Source: JAFDZO01 sp041859205
GTDB taxonomy: Bacteria; Bacteroidota; Ignavibacteria; Tepidaquicellales; Tepidaquicellaceae
Assembly: GCA_041859205.1 (NCBI GenBank)
Contig: JBHEKU010000241.1
Span: 1-36,679, forward strand
Direction: 5' to 3'
DNA length: 36,679 nucleotides
Part shown: positions 1-7,403 of the stretch, piece after piece
Position numbering within the stretch: the stretch's first letter is position 1
Layout: every line of letters starts with the position of its first letter
Program-made: the position numbers and the translations under genes
The notes under the pieces: model-generated
Told to the model about the DNA's origin: nothing
The model's database searches: none
What the model saw: only the letters and a program-made list of their open reading frames with translations

Positions 1-149
1 TATCTTTTTTCAGTCAATAGAAAATGCTGTTTCAACTTAAAAATTAAACAATTATGTTAGGTATTACAATTGAGTTATTTCCACATTGGTAATCTGATGG
101 AATTTTAATCCTGAAAATTCTATTTTCTATAATATAAAATAAATCATAG

Positions 150-806
150 ATGAAGAAATTAAGTGTTATTTTAGCCCTTGTTCTAATACCCCTATGTTTT
201 ACGTCAGCAAATGCCTCAGACACCCTTAAAACCACAACTAAAGTTACACCTAAAAAAATCGAGAAAGATACTCCAAGCCCCTGGGGAATTTCATTCGCAT
301 ATAGCGAGAACGGCTTTGGTCCCTCGGTTAACTATGTAAAAACTCTTAACAGCAACACACAGCTTATAACAGGTTTGGCATTAATGAGCGTATCCGATAG
401 CAGGGAATTTGAGCAGTACGATGTATTCGGGAACAAGTTAACTCAGAATAAAGAAAACAGAGTAATGCTTATCCCTCTTAACATCAGCATTAAAAAAGGA
501 ATATTCAGTGATGATATCGAAGGCAGTATTAAGCCAATAATAAATTTTGGAATTTCACCTTCATTAGTTCTCACCAATCCGTACTCAAGAGATTATTTTA
601 ACGCGCTGGGATACATGCAGGCAGCATTTGCTATGGGTGGATTTGCAGGAGCAGGCCTCGAATTTAAAGAAACTCAGTCAGTTGCTTTTTCATTTAATGT
701 AAACTATTCATACGTTACCCCTATAGGAAAAGAAGTAAACAGCCTTTACGATAAACCGATTAAAAACCTTACAGGATTTCAAATTGCATTCGGTGTGAAG
801 TTCTAA
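150..806 (+). CDS. Putative beta-barrel outer-membrane protein (hypothetical)
   Basis: This 218-residue protein starts with a clear Sec signal peptide: a short basic N-terminus, a hydrophobic stretch at about 4-17, and likely cleavage after the small residues near 20-23. A short Thr/Lys-rich linker follows. The rest alternates polar and hydrophobic residues in strand-like blocks with Gly and aromatic residues, and the chain ends in ...AFGVKF, with the terminal aromatic residue typical of outer-membrane barrels. From this I infer a small porin-like or OmpW-like barrel in the outer membrane. I recognise no specific family, ligand or active site. The next gene starts 10 bp downstream on the same strand, so the two may be co-transcribed. 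The start at 150 places the signal peptide at the N-terminus. Confidence 0.6.
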   Translation: MKKLSVILALVLIPLCFTSANASDTLKTTTKVTPKKIEKDTPSPWGISFAYSENGFGPSVNYVKTLNSNTQLITGLALMSVSDSREFEQYDVFGNKLTQNKENRVMLIPLNISIKKGIFSDDIEGSIKPIINFGISPSLVLTNPYSRDYFNALGYMQAAFAMGGFAGAGLEFKETQSVAFSFNVNYSYVTPIGKEVNSLYDKPIKNLTGFQIAFGVKF

Positions 807-816
807 AAAATATTAT

Positions 817-1359
817 ATGATTATCAAAGCCATTGCAGGTAGCTTCAGAGAAAAGTCTTACAATAAAATGGCTTTGAAATACATGGTACAGGGCGCACAG
901 AAAGCCGGCGCAGATGTAGAAATAATTGAGCTGACTGACTACCCTATGCCGATATACGATGAAGATACCGATAAAGCCGGCAAACCGGAAAATGTGCTGA
1001 AGCTAAAAGAAAAGCTTGCAGAAGCAAAAGGATTGCTCATTACTTCTCCCGAATATAATCACTCGCTTCCGGGCGGATTTAAAAATGTAATTGACTGGCT
1101 TTCGCGATTCAAAGATCAGCCGTTCAAAGGAAAGTGGATTGCTCTTGCAGGAGCCTCTACAAGTTCATGGGGAACTGTCCGCGCCCAGCTTGCTTTGCTT
1201 CCTGTATTCAGAGTTCTTGCCGCGCATGTTCTTCCCACTCAAATATATATGCCTCTTGCGCAGAACTTGTTTGATGAAGAAGGTAATATTAAAGACGAAA
1301 ACACCAAAGAAAAACTTATTGCTTTGGGAAAAGAACTCGCCGAAAAAATAAAAGATTAA
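817..1359 (+). CDS. NADPH-dependent FMN reductase family protein
   Basis: This is a 180-residue flavodoxin-like reductase of the NADPH-dependent FMN/azo/chromate reductase family, which transfers electrons from NAD(P)H to FMN or to quinone-type acceptors in the cytoplasm. The N-terminal strand followed by GSFREKSYNKMAL (about 8-20) is the phosphate-binding loop that holds FMN. SPEYNHSLPGGFKNVIDWLS (about 77-96) is the family's signature segment around the flavin. Length matches the family at about 180 residues. There is no signal peptide. It follows the putative outer-membrane protein by 10 bp and precedes a stress-type two-component unit, which would suit a detoxification role, but the substrate cannot be read from sequence. 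Confidence 0.88.
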   Translation: MIIKAIAGSFREKSYNKMALKYMVQGAQKAGADVEIIELTDYPMPIYDEDTDKAGKPENVLKLKEKLAEAKGLLITSPEYNHSLPGGFKNVIDWLSRFKDQPFKGKWIALAGASTSSWGTVRAQLALLPVFRVLAAHVLPTQIYMPLAQNLFDEEGNIKDENTKEKLIALGKELAEKIKD

Positions 1360-1384
1360 TCAACTGTTACAAAGATTTACAATC

Positions 1385-1420
1385 CTGACATATCCATGAA
1401 ATAAATTACGCTTATTTTTG
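1385..1420 (+). promoter_or_regulatory. Candidate Bacteroidota-type promoter for the Cpx-like unit
   Basis: TATTTTTG at 1413-1420 matches the Bacteroidota -7 consensus TAnnTTTG exactly. CTGACA at 1385-1390 lies 22 bp upstream and could serve as the -33 element, though it is a weak match. Transcription would start near 1427, giving a leader of about 24 nt before the ATG at 1451. In AT-rich DNA such boxes also occur by chance. Confidence 0.4.
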
Positions 1421-1450
1421 TAGTGTAAATTAAACATTGGAGACAATAAA

Positions 1451-1990
1451 ATGGAAAATCAAATTAACACTCAGGAATCAGAAAACCCTGAACAAATCAA
1501 AAAAGGATTTTTTTCTACAACAAAACGAAAAGTCCTTTTATCGCTCGCAGTTTTTCTTTTTCTTACAGTATCTTTTGCAGGAGTGAGTTTTGCAAAAAAA
1601 ATGTATCATCTTAAAACCGGTGGACCTATCGGAATTATCATTGATAAGGTTACTGAAGATATGACTTTATCAGATGATCAGAAAGCAAAAATCACTTCTT
1701 TGAAGAATGATGTAAAAGCAAAGATGGAATCCAAGAAGTCAGGAAGGAAAGAAAAGTTTAACAGTTTCATTGATGAATTCAGAAAAGACAACCTTGATAA
1801 AGCTTCACTGGAAAGTATGTACCAAAAGCATGAACAGGAAAGAACTGAAATGAAAGATTTTGCAGAGAGCAAGATAATTGAATTCCATGATATACTGACA
1901 CCTGAGCAACGAAAGCAGGCTGCAGATAAAATGGAAAAAGTGAGGAATAAATTTCATGAGAAGATGGAAAATTTTCAGCATGAAAAATAA
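1451..1990 (+). CDS. Spy/CpxP-like periplasmic protein (LTxxQ-type)
   Basis: The 179-residue protein has a long polar N-terminal region (1-27), one hydrophobic segment (about 28-48) that is either an uncleaved anchor or a signal peptide, and a highly charged helical domain (about 60-179). LTPEQ at 149-153 is the repeat motif of the Spy/CpxP fold, and the segment around SDDQKAKI (about 74-81) is a looser second copy. Family members are periplasmic chaperones or metal/stress sensors that restrain a CpxA-type kinase. The gene is followed at once by a response regulator and a kinase, which matches the cpxP-cpxR-cpxA logic. GGAG at 1439-1442 is a Shine-Dalgarno with an 8-nt spacer, which fixes the start. 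Confidence 0.75.
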   Translation: MENQINTQESENPEQIKKGFFSTTKRKVLLSLAVFLFLTVSFAGVSFAKKMYHLKTGGPIGIIIDKVTEDMTLSDDQKAKITSLKNDVKAKMESKKSGRKEKFNSFIDEFRKDNLDKASLESMYQKHEQERTEMKDFAESKIIEFHDILTPEQRKQAADKMEKVRNKFHEKMENFQHEK

Positions 1991-1998
1991 TTCAAAAC

Positions 1999-2030
1999 GG
2001 CGGTATTATTAATTTGATACCGCCATTTTA
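1999..2030 (+). terminator. Hairpin between the Spy/CpxP-like gene and the regulator
   Basis: GGCGGTAT (1999-2006) and ATACCGCC (2017-2024) form a perfect 8-bp stem with a 10-nt loop, followed by ATTTTAATTTT. The tail is T-rich but not a clean run, so it may be a leaky terminator that lets some transcripts continue into the response regulator at 2045. Confidence 0.65.
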
Positions 2031-2044
2031 ATTTTAAAACTAAA

Positions 2045-2734
2045 ATGAATAGAAGTATATTAGTAATTGATGACGATAAAAAGCTTGGCGAGCTGCTGAC
2101 TGAATATCTTGAAAAATATTCTTACAAGGTTACTCACTTTGATAATCCGGTAAATGCCCTGACAAATCTTAAAACGAATTCATACGATCTGATCATTTTA
2201 GATATAATGATGCCTGATATGGACGGCTTTGAAACGCTGAAGGAAATGCGTAAGAGTATTCAGATACCTGTTATCATGCTTACTGCCAGAGGAGAAACAA
2301 CAGATAAGATTGTAGGGCTTGAGCTCGGTGCAGATGATTACTTATCAAAACCTTTTGAACCGCGCGAACTTCTTGCAAGGATTCAGGCAATATTCAGAAG
2401 AGTAGAGGGAAAAGTTGTTGCATCAGAAGAAATAAAATTTAAGAATATAATTATAAACACTGCAAACCGTTCAGTAAAATTAAATAATAAACCCGTTGAT
2501 ATAACTACAACGGAGTTTGATTTGCTTGTCCTTTTTGCAAAAAATAACGGCAAAGTATTATCACGTGAGCTTCTTATGCAGAAAACAAAAGGAATGAGCT
2601 GGCAGTATTCTGACAGAAGTATCGATGTAATGGTCTCGCGACTAAGAACAAAACTAAAAGATAAAACAAGCAGCTTAATCAAAACTGTTCAATCAGTAGG
2701 ATATATATTTCATGCGGATTTTCAGGAAAATTAA
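2045..2734 (+). CDS. OmpR/CpxR-family response regulator
   Basis: This is a 229-residue two-domain transcription factor. The receiver domain (about 3-117) has the acidic pair at 10-11 and the phosphoacceptor Asp53 within LDIMMPDMDG. The switch Thr lies in MLTARGE, and the conserved Lys in LSKPFEPREL. The C-terminal half (about 130-225) is an OmpR/PhoB winged helix with TTTEFDLLVLFAKNNGKVLS and the recognition region RSIDVMVSRLRTKL. Length is normal for the family. Its coding region overlaps the kinase gene by 23 bp, so the two are translationally coupled. With the upstream Spy/CpxP-like gene it most resembles CpxR, but the DNA targets are unknown, so no symbol is given. Confidence 0.93.
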   Translation: MNRSILVIDDDKKLGELLTEYLEKYSYKVTHFDNPVNALTNLKTNSYDLIILDIMMPDMDGFETLKEMRKSIQIPVIMLTARGETTDKIVGLELGADDYLSKPFEPRELLARIQAIFRRVEGKVVASEEIKFKNIIINTANRSVKLNNKPVDITTTEFDLLVLFAKNNGKVLSRELLMQKTKGMSWQYSDRSIDVMVSRLRTKLKDKTSSLIKTVQSVGYIFHADFQEN

Positions 2735-3995
2735 ATCGTCAGTATTTTTAAAGCTGGGTATTATATTAATAGCTTTTGTTGTACTGGTAAATTCTCTTAC
2801 TTCTTTTTTTGTATACTTTAGTCTGGAAAGAGATTCTCTGAGCATGCTTCACAGATATCCTGCTCTGCTGAATAAATACGTTATTCAGGACGTCGGCATT
2901 CCTCCTGACACAGCTAAAGCAAGAGAGCTTTCCCGCGAGCTTAATTTAAATATACGATACGAGCTTAATAATTTTCACTGGTCAACTGATGAATCTATGG
3001 CAGGAGCTGATGAGATTTTAAAACAGAAAAATTCAGATACCTCAAAAAGCTTCCGCCGATACAAATCGAGATTATACTCGGTTACCAAAGTTGAAAACGG
3101 ATATATAACAATTTCTCCATGGCTTCCACGAGACTTTGCAAATACACCAAAAGCAATTATTGCAGTTATATGTTTCTTTACAATCGTAATTTTCTTTTTG
3201 TACTTTGCTTTAAGATGGTTGTTAAGTCCTGTGAAAACTCTCTCCAAAGGAGTTGAGGAAATAAGCAAAGGAAAACTTGATTACAGAATTGATTTGAAAT
3301 CAAAAGATGAGTTCGGTAAGCTGGCTGGATTAATAAATAACATGACGGATAACATTCAAAGCTCAATGAAGGCAAAAGAAACTTTGCTTGTAGATGTTTC
3401 GCATGAGTTAAGAACTCCACTTACACGAATGAAGCTTTCAAGTGAGTTTATAGACAACGAGAAAATAAAAAACAGAATTAAAGATGATGTAAATGAAATG
3501 GAACACATGGTAGGCGATCTTCTTGATAACTACAAAAAAGAAAATGCATTATCAAAGCCCGAAATATCGGAGTTTGATTTAAATGAATTGATTGAGAATA
3601 CAGCTGAAAAATTTACCACAGAGCGGATTTATTTTGAGAGTAAAAATAAATTATTAGTTAAAGCCGATGAGAAGAAAATTGAAATTGTAATTAAGAATCT
3701 TATTGATAACGCTTTAAAATATTCAAAGGATAGTATTAAAATAAGAGCAGAGCAAAATCCTGATAATGCCAGTGGATTTATTTTAATAGTCAAAGATAAT
3801 GGCGCAGGAATTCCTGCTGAGGAAGTTAAATATATTTTTGAACCATTTTATAGGGTGGATAAGTCAAGAAATAAAGCTATTATAGGATATGGTCTGGGAT
3901 TAAACATCGTAAAAAAAATTATTGAAGCGCATAACGGAACAATCGAAGTTAAAAGCGAAAAAGATAAAGGAACTGAGTTTATTGTAAGAATCTAA
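2712..3995 (+). CDS. Sensor histidine kinase (CpxA-like architecture)
   Basis: This 427-residue inner-membrane kinase has a first membrane helix at about 12-36, a periplasmic sensor segment of about 110 residues, and a second helix at about 147-170. A HAMP domain follows (about 171-222, with the characteristic DEFGKLAGLINNM). The dimerisation/phosphoacceptor region VSHELRTPLTRMK has His231. The HATPase domain shows the N box (NLIDNALKYS), G1 box (DNGAGIP), F box (FEPFYR) and G2 box (GYGLGLNIVKK), so it should be active. The gene starts inside the 3' end of the response regulator. Signal identity is not visible. The CpxP-like neighbour suggests envelope stress or metal sensing. Confidence 0.93.
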   Translation: MRIFRKIKSSVFLKLGIILIAFVVLVNSLTSFFVYFSLERDSLSMLHRYPALLNKYVIQDVGIPPDTAKARELSRELNLNIRYELNNFHWSTDESMAGADEILKQKNSDTSKSFRRYKSRLYSVTKVENGYITISPWLPRDFANTPKAIIAVICFFTIVIFFLYFALRWLLSPVKTLSKGVEEISKGKLDYRIDLKSKDEFGKLAGLINNMTDNIQSSMKAKETLLVDVSHELRTPLTRMKLSSEFIDNEKIKNRIKDDVNEMEHMVGDLLDNYKKENALSKPEISEFDLNELIENTAEKFTTERIYFESKNKLLVKADEKKIEIVIKNLIDNALKYSKDSIKIRAEQNPDNASGFILIVKDNGAGIPAEEVKYIFEPFYRVDKSRNKAIIGYGLGLNIVKKIIEAHNGTIEVKSEKDKGTEFIVRI

Positions 3996-4011
3996 AGATT
4001 CTACTTTTTTT
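3987..4011 (+). terminator. Short intrinsic terminator after the kinase
   Basis: AGAATC (3987-3992) and GATTCT (3997-4002) form a 6-bp stem with a TAAA loop that overlaps the kinase stop codon, followed after AC by a run of seven T (4005-4011). The stem is AT-rich and weak, but the T-run is good. It would close the Cpx-like unit before the FAD dehydrogenase gene at 4035. Confidence 0.5.
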
Positions 4012-4034
4012 CACATAAATAGTGAACACCAAAA

Positions 4035-5669
4035 ATGATCAAAAGAATTGAACTGATTCTTTCACCGAAAGAATCGGCTGATGATAAATTCATCGAACAG
4101 CTTGTAAGAAGTAATTTATCTCTTAAAAAAAGTGATGAACTTCACATCGTTAAAGACCGCAGTTCTATTGATGCCCGCTCAAGAACTCCACGCATAAGTC
4201 TTCTCATCAATGCCTACGTAAATGAAGTCCCGAAAGAAATTCCACCGGTAAAATCTTCATTCAAAAAAGTTTCCGGCAATAAAAAAGTTATAATTGTTGG
4301 TGCCGGACCTGCAGGATACTTTGCCGCTCTTGAACTGATAGAGAACGGAATTAAACCAATAATTTTCGACAGAGGCAAAGATGCACGTGAGCGCAGAAAA
4401 GATCTGCGCGCAATACAACAGTTTAGTATTGTTAATCCCGATTCGAATTACTGCTTCGGAGAAGGAGGTGCAGGAACGTATTCTGACGGCAAGCTTTACA
4501 CACGCTCTCACAAACGCGGCGATATAGATAAAGCAATGCGAATACTTGTTGAGCACGGAGCAAATCCGGATATACTTATTGAATCGCATCCGCATATAGG
4601 TTCAAATAAATTACCTGGTATAATTCAAAATATAAGAGAGACTATCATAGAGTTCGGCGGAGAAGTTCATTTCGAATCCAAAGTAACTGACTTCATAATT
4701 GAGAATGAAGTGATGAAAGGTGTAATTGTAAATAATAAAGATGAACACACTGCCGATGCAGTTATACTTGCAACAGGGCACTCTGCCCGCGATATATTTT
4801 TTCTTTTGCAAAAGAAAAATGTTTACCTTGAGGCAAAGCCGTTTGCAATTGGAGTAAGGGCCGAGCATCCGCAGGCTTTGATAGATGAAATTCAATACAA
4901 ACAAAATCCACGAGACGAATATCTTCCTGCATCAAGTTACAAACTTGTCACGCAGGCAGACGGACGAGGAGTTTTTTCATTCTGCATGTGTCCTGGCGGA
5001 TTGATTGTCCCCGCTGCAACAGCTCCCGAAGAAATTGTTGTGAACGGAATGTCGCTCTCACGCCGCGATTCCCCCTATGCAAACTCAGGAATTGTGGTTG
5101 CGCTTGAAACTGATGATTACAAAAAAATTCTTGAAGATATTGAAAAAGAAAATTCTAGCGAAGTAAAAAATCTGAAGGAAGAATTCAGAGTTAACAATAA
5201 TCTAAGTGAATTAAATGAAATGTTTGACGGATTGATACTTCAATCCTTAATCGAAAAAAGATTTTTTAATGCATCAGGAAAAGGTACACAGCAGGCACCG
5301 GCACAAAAAATTACAGATTTTGTAAAAGGAACTGAATCATCAAGTTTAAATGATACATCATACATACCGGGAGTTTATTCACATGATTTTGACTTATTGC
5401 TTCCTGAATTTTTTTCTGTAAGATTAAAATCAGCATTTGTTGACTATGGTAAAAAAATGAAAGGATATTTTTCAGATGAAGGAATGATGGTAGGGATTGA
5501 ATCACGCACAAGCTCGCCTGTAAAAATACCGCGGAACAAAAATGACTACCAGCACATACAAGTAAGAAACCTTTACCCGTGCGGTGAAGGTGCAGGCTAT
5601 GCCGGAGGAATTATTTCTGCCGCACTGGACGGGCAGAATGTAGCAAAGGCTATAGCTACTGTAAATTAA
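4035..5669 (+). CDS. FAD-dependent dehydrogenase, COG2509-like
   Basis: The 544-residue protein has an N-terminal domain of about 75 residues, then a Rossmann FAD-binding segment KKVIIVGAGPAGYFAALEL with GAGPAG at 89-94. Further flavoprotein signatures are GEGGAGTYSDGKLYTR and, near the C-terminus, YPCGEGAGYAGGIISAALDG. The N-terminal extension followed by GxGxxG, and the length of about 540, match the uncharacterised FAD-dependent dehydrogenases that I know as COG2509. The substrate and physiological role are not known for this family. There is no signal peptide. It lies 39 bp after the kinase and 11 bp before a small exported protein, but a terminator-like hairpin at 3987-4011 suggests it begins its own transcription unit. 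Confidence 0.85.
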   Translation: MIKRIELILSPKESADDKFIEQLVRSNLSLKKSDELHIVKDRSSIDARSRTPRISLLINAYVNEVPKEIPPVKSSFKKVSGNKKVIIVGAGPAGYFAALELIENGIKPIIFDRGKDARERRKDLRAIQQFSIVNPDSNYCFGEGGAGTYSDGKLYTRSHKRGDIDKAMRILVEHGANPDILIESHPHIGSNKLPGIIQNIRETIIEFGGEVHFESKVTDFIIENEVMKGVIVNNKDEHTADAVILATGHSARDIFFLLQKKNVYLEAKPFAIGVRAEHPQALIDEIQYKQNPRDEYLPASSYKLVTQADGRGVFSFCMCPGGLIVPAATAPEEIVVNGMSLSRRDSPYANSGIVVALETDDYKKILEDIEKENSSEVKNLKEEFRVNNNLSELNEMFDGLILQSLIEKRFFNASGKGTQQAPAQKITDFVKGTESSSLNDTSYIPGVYSHDFDLLLPEFFSVRLKSAFVDYGKKMKGYFSDEGMMVGIESRTSSPVKIPRNKNDYQHIQVRNLYPCGEGAGYAGGIISAALDGQNVAKAIATVN

Positions 5670-5680
5670 AATTTTATATA

Positions 5681-6061
5681 ATGAAAATCCTCATTGTCTT
5701 ATCTCTTTTATTTTCATTTGTAAGCAGTAACCTTTTCGCACAATCCAAAGATTCCTTAGAAACTCCTCTGATTACATCACAAAGAGATTCTGTAAAAACT
5801 TCAGATAGCACATTATCTTCTTCATCCATTCCAAATAAAAAACAAAAAAAGAATTCACCTCAAAAAACATCATCTAAAGATTCCGGAATAATAATTGGCT
5901 CACTTGTAGGTGCAGCAGCAGGAGTCGGTATTGCAGCTATACTTGGCACTTTTTCCCTTGAGCCTTCAAACGATAAAAAAGCTTCTTTAGGTGAACTTAT
6001 TCTTGGCGGCGTGGTCGGAGCAGTTATTGGCGGAATTGTTGGCGGTCTGGTATCAAAATAA
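5681..6061 (+). CDS. Small exported protein with glycine-zipper membrane segments
   Basis: This 126-residue protein of unrecognised family has a signal peptide (about 1-20, ending ...NLFAQ), a Ser/Thr/Lys-rich linker (about 22-66), then two Gly/Ala-rich hydrophobic segments (about 69-86 and 104-125) separated by a short polar loop. The small-residue spacing resembles glycine-zipper domains that pack in or on membranes. It is the first of three consecutive small genes (to 7245) that all share a signal-like N-terminus and a Gly-rich helical pair, so I infer they work together at the cell envelope. No catalytic motif is visible. Confidence 0.65.
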   Translation: MKILIVLSLLFSFVSSNLFAQSKDSLETPLITSQRDSVKTSDSTLSSSSIPNKKQKKNSPQKTSSKDSGIIIGSLVGAAAGVGIAAILGTFSLEPSNDKKASLGELILGGVVGAVIGGIVGGLVSK

Positions 6062-6071
6062 ATTTATTCAG

Positions 6072-6650
6072 ATGAAAAAAATTTTGTTATGCTTAATAAT
6101 TTTATTTACAACAAAAGCATTCTCTCAAAGTGATAGTTCGTACAAAACGGACAATGTTTTTTTAATTTCATTTAAAGATTTTAATAATGAGATTCAAAAT
6201 CTTGAAGATATAAGATTAACTTCAATTGATTCAATTTCACTTTCTTACGAATATGTAATTTTCGGAAGAACCTCAAATGAAAATAAATATGTAAAGAAGC
6301 AGTTAGTATTTGACAGAATCCAAAAATTCGGATATAAAGTGGGACCCAGTAAAGGAGCAATAATAGGAAGAACAGCATTGGTCAGTTTTGGTTTAGGATT
6401 TATCTTAGGCGCGATAGAAGGAAAAATTAATATTGTGGGTGATGGTAGCAGAAAACCGGAATTTGCCGACCATATTGGAACAGGGTTTCTAGTTGGAGTT
6501 GCGCTTGCTGCTCCGGCATCATTAGTTGCTTCATTGGTAGCATCATTTACTCACGAATATGAAGTGCTTGATATCTCCAAATACAACCGTCAAAAAAAAT
6601 TTGAAATAATAAAAAGATTAATCCGCAACGGAGTGAAAGAGAATGAATAA
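6072..6650 (+). CDS. Exported protein with Gly-rich membrane segments, paralog A
   Basis: I place the start at the ATG at 6072, because this gives a textbook signal peptide (MKKILLCLIILFTTKAFSQ). An in-frame ATG at 5991 also exists, but it would add 27 residues lying over the previous gene. The product has 192 residues: a soluble beta-like section (about 22-85), then a pair of Gly-rich hydrophobic segments (FGLGFILGAIEG region and the segment rich in Ala/Ser near 145-165), and a charged tail. It is clearly paralogous to the next gene: compare FGYKVGPSKGAIIGRTAL with FGYKSGLSKAGIIGKGAL, and DISKYN in both tails. Function is unknown. Confidence 0.7.
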   Translation: MKKILLCLIILFTTKAFSQSDSSYKTDNVFLISFKDFNNEIQNLEDIRLTSIDSISLSYEYVIFGRTSNENKYVKKQLVFDRIQKFGYKVGPSKGAIIGRTALVSFGLGFILGAIEGKINIVGDGSRKPEFADHIGTGFLVGVALAAPASLVASLVASFTHEYEVLDISKYNRQKKFEIIKRLIRNGVKENE

Positions 6651-7245
6651 TCTCAAAAAAATTATTTTAATAATATCAATAATTTTAAATAATGGAAAGA
6701 TATTTGGTCAAGGCGATAGCTCCCTTCCAACAGGTAATATATTTTCTATTTCATATACAAATTCAGTAGGTAAAATTTCTTCAGCTGAAGATGTAAAAAT
6801 CAGCTCAATATCTTCCGACTCGCTGACATTTCAAATCTCAGAATATAATTCCATCACCAGATCATGGCAGCCGGTTAATCATAAAGTTGGATTCGATAAA
6901 ATAAATTCCTTTGGATATAAATCAGGTTTAAGCAAGGCAGGAATTATAGGAAAAGGAGCTTTAGTAGGATTCGGTGCAGGATTTATCCTGGGCTGCATTA
7001 CCGGAAAAATAAGTTTAGGTGGAGCCCACACTAACAGTAGCGATACAGATAATTCAACAAGCTTTGGAAACCGGCTGGGTACAGGACTTGTTTTTGGTGC
7101 AGTATTTACTCTTCCGGCGATTTTAATCAGCGCATTAATTCCCGCTAATCCCTATGAAAATTTAGACATTTCTAAATATAACTCTGAAAAGAAATCAGAA
7201 ATTATATTGCGCCTTATTAAGAAAGGCATAAAAGAAAATATTTGA
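6643..7245 (+). CDS. Exported protein with Gly-rich membrane segments, paralog B
   Basis: This 200-residue protein is the second member of a tandem pair and overlaps the previous gene by 8 bp, so translation is probably coupled. It has a signal peptide (about 1-21, ending near KIFGQ), a strand-rich soluble part, the Gly-rich pair (FGAGFILGCITG, then the segment around GLVFGAVFTLPAILISALIP), and the tail YENLDISKYN followed by a Lys-rich end. Identity to paralog A is strongest in the membrane segments and the tail and weak in the soluble part, as expected if the soluble part has diverged in specificity. No known family recognised. Confidence 0.7.
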   Translation: MNNLKKIILIISIILNNGKIFGQGDSSLPTGNIFSISYTNSVGKISSAEDVKISSISSDSLTFQISEYNSITRSWQPVNHKVGFDKINSFGYKSGLSKAGIIGKGALVGFGAGFILGCITGKISLGGAHTNSSDTDNSTSFGNRLGTGLVFGAVFTLPAILISALIPANPYENLDISKYNSEKKSEIILRLIKKGIKENI

Positions 7246-7331
7246 TATAAATCTTTCCACGCAATATAATTTTTTCTGTATTATAATTACTAAATTTTAA
7301 AATTATTTTGCAGATACAATTTTACAACTGA

Positions 7332-7376
7332 ATGCCATCTTGCAGCTTATTTAGTTAAAGGTGGCATATTTATTTA
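7332..7376 (+). terminator. Rho-independent terminator after the paralog pair
   Basis: ATGCCATCTT (7332-7341) pairs with AAGGTGGCAT (7358-7367), giving ten base pairs including one G-U. The T-rich stretch ATTTATTTATATT follows. It separates the small-protein operon from tex. Confidence 0.65.
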
Positions 7377-7403
7377 TATTAAATTTTATATATCGTAAGA
7401 CAC

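Noticed and set aside
5991..6071. Upstream in-frame start for paralog A
   Set aside because: It would place 27 residues over the previous gene and in front of a clear signal peptide that begins at 6072.
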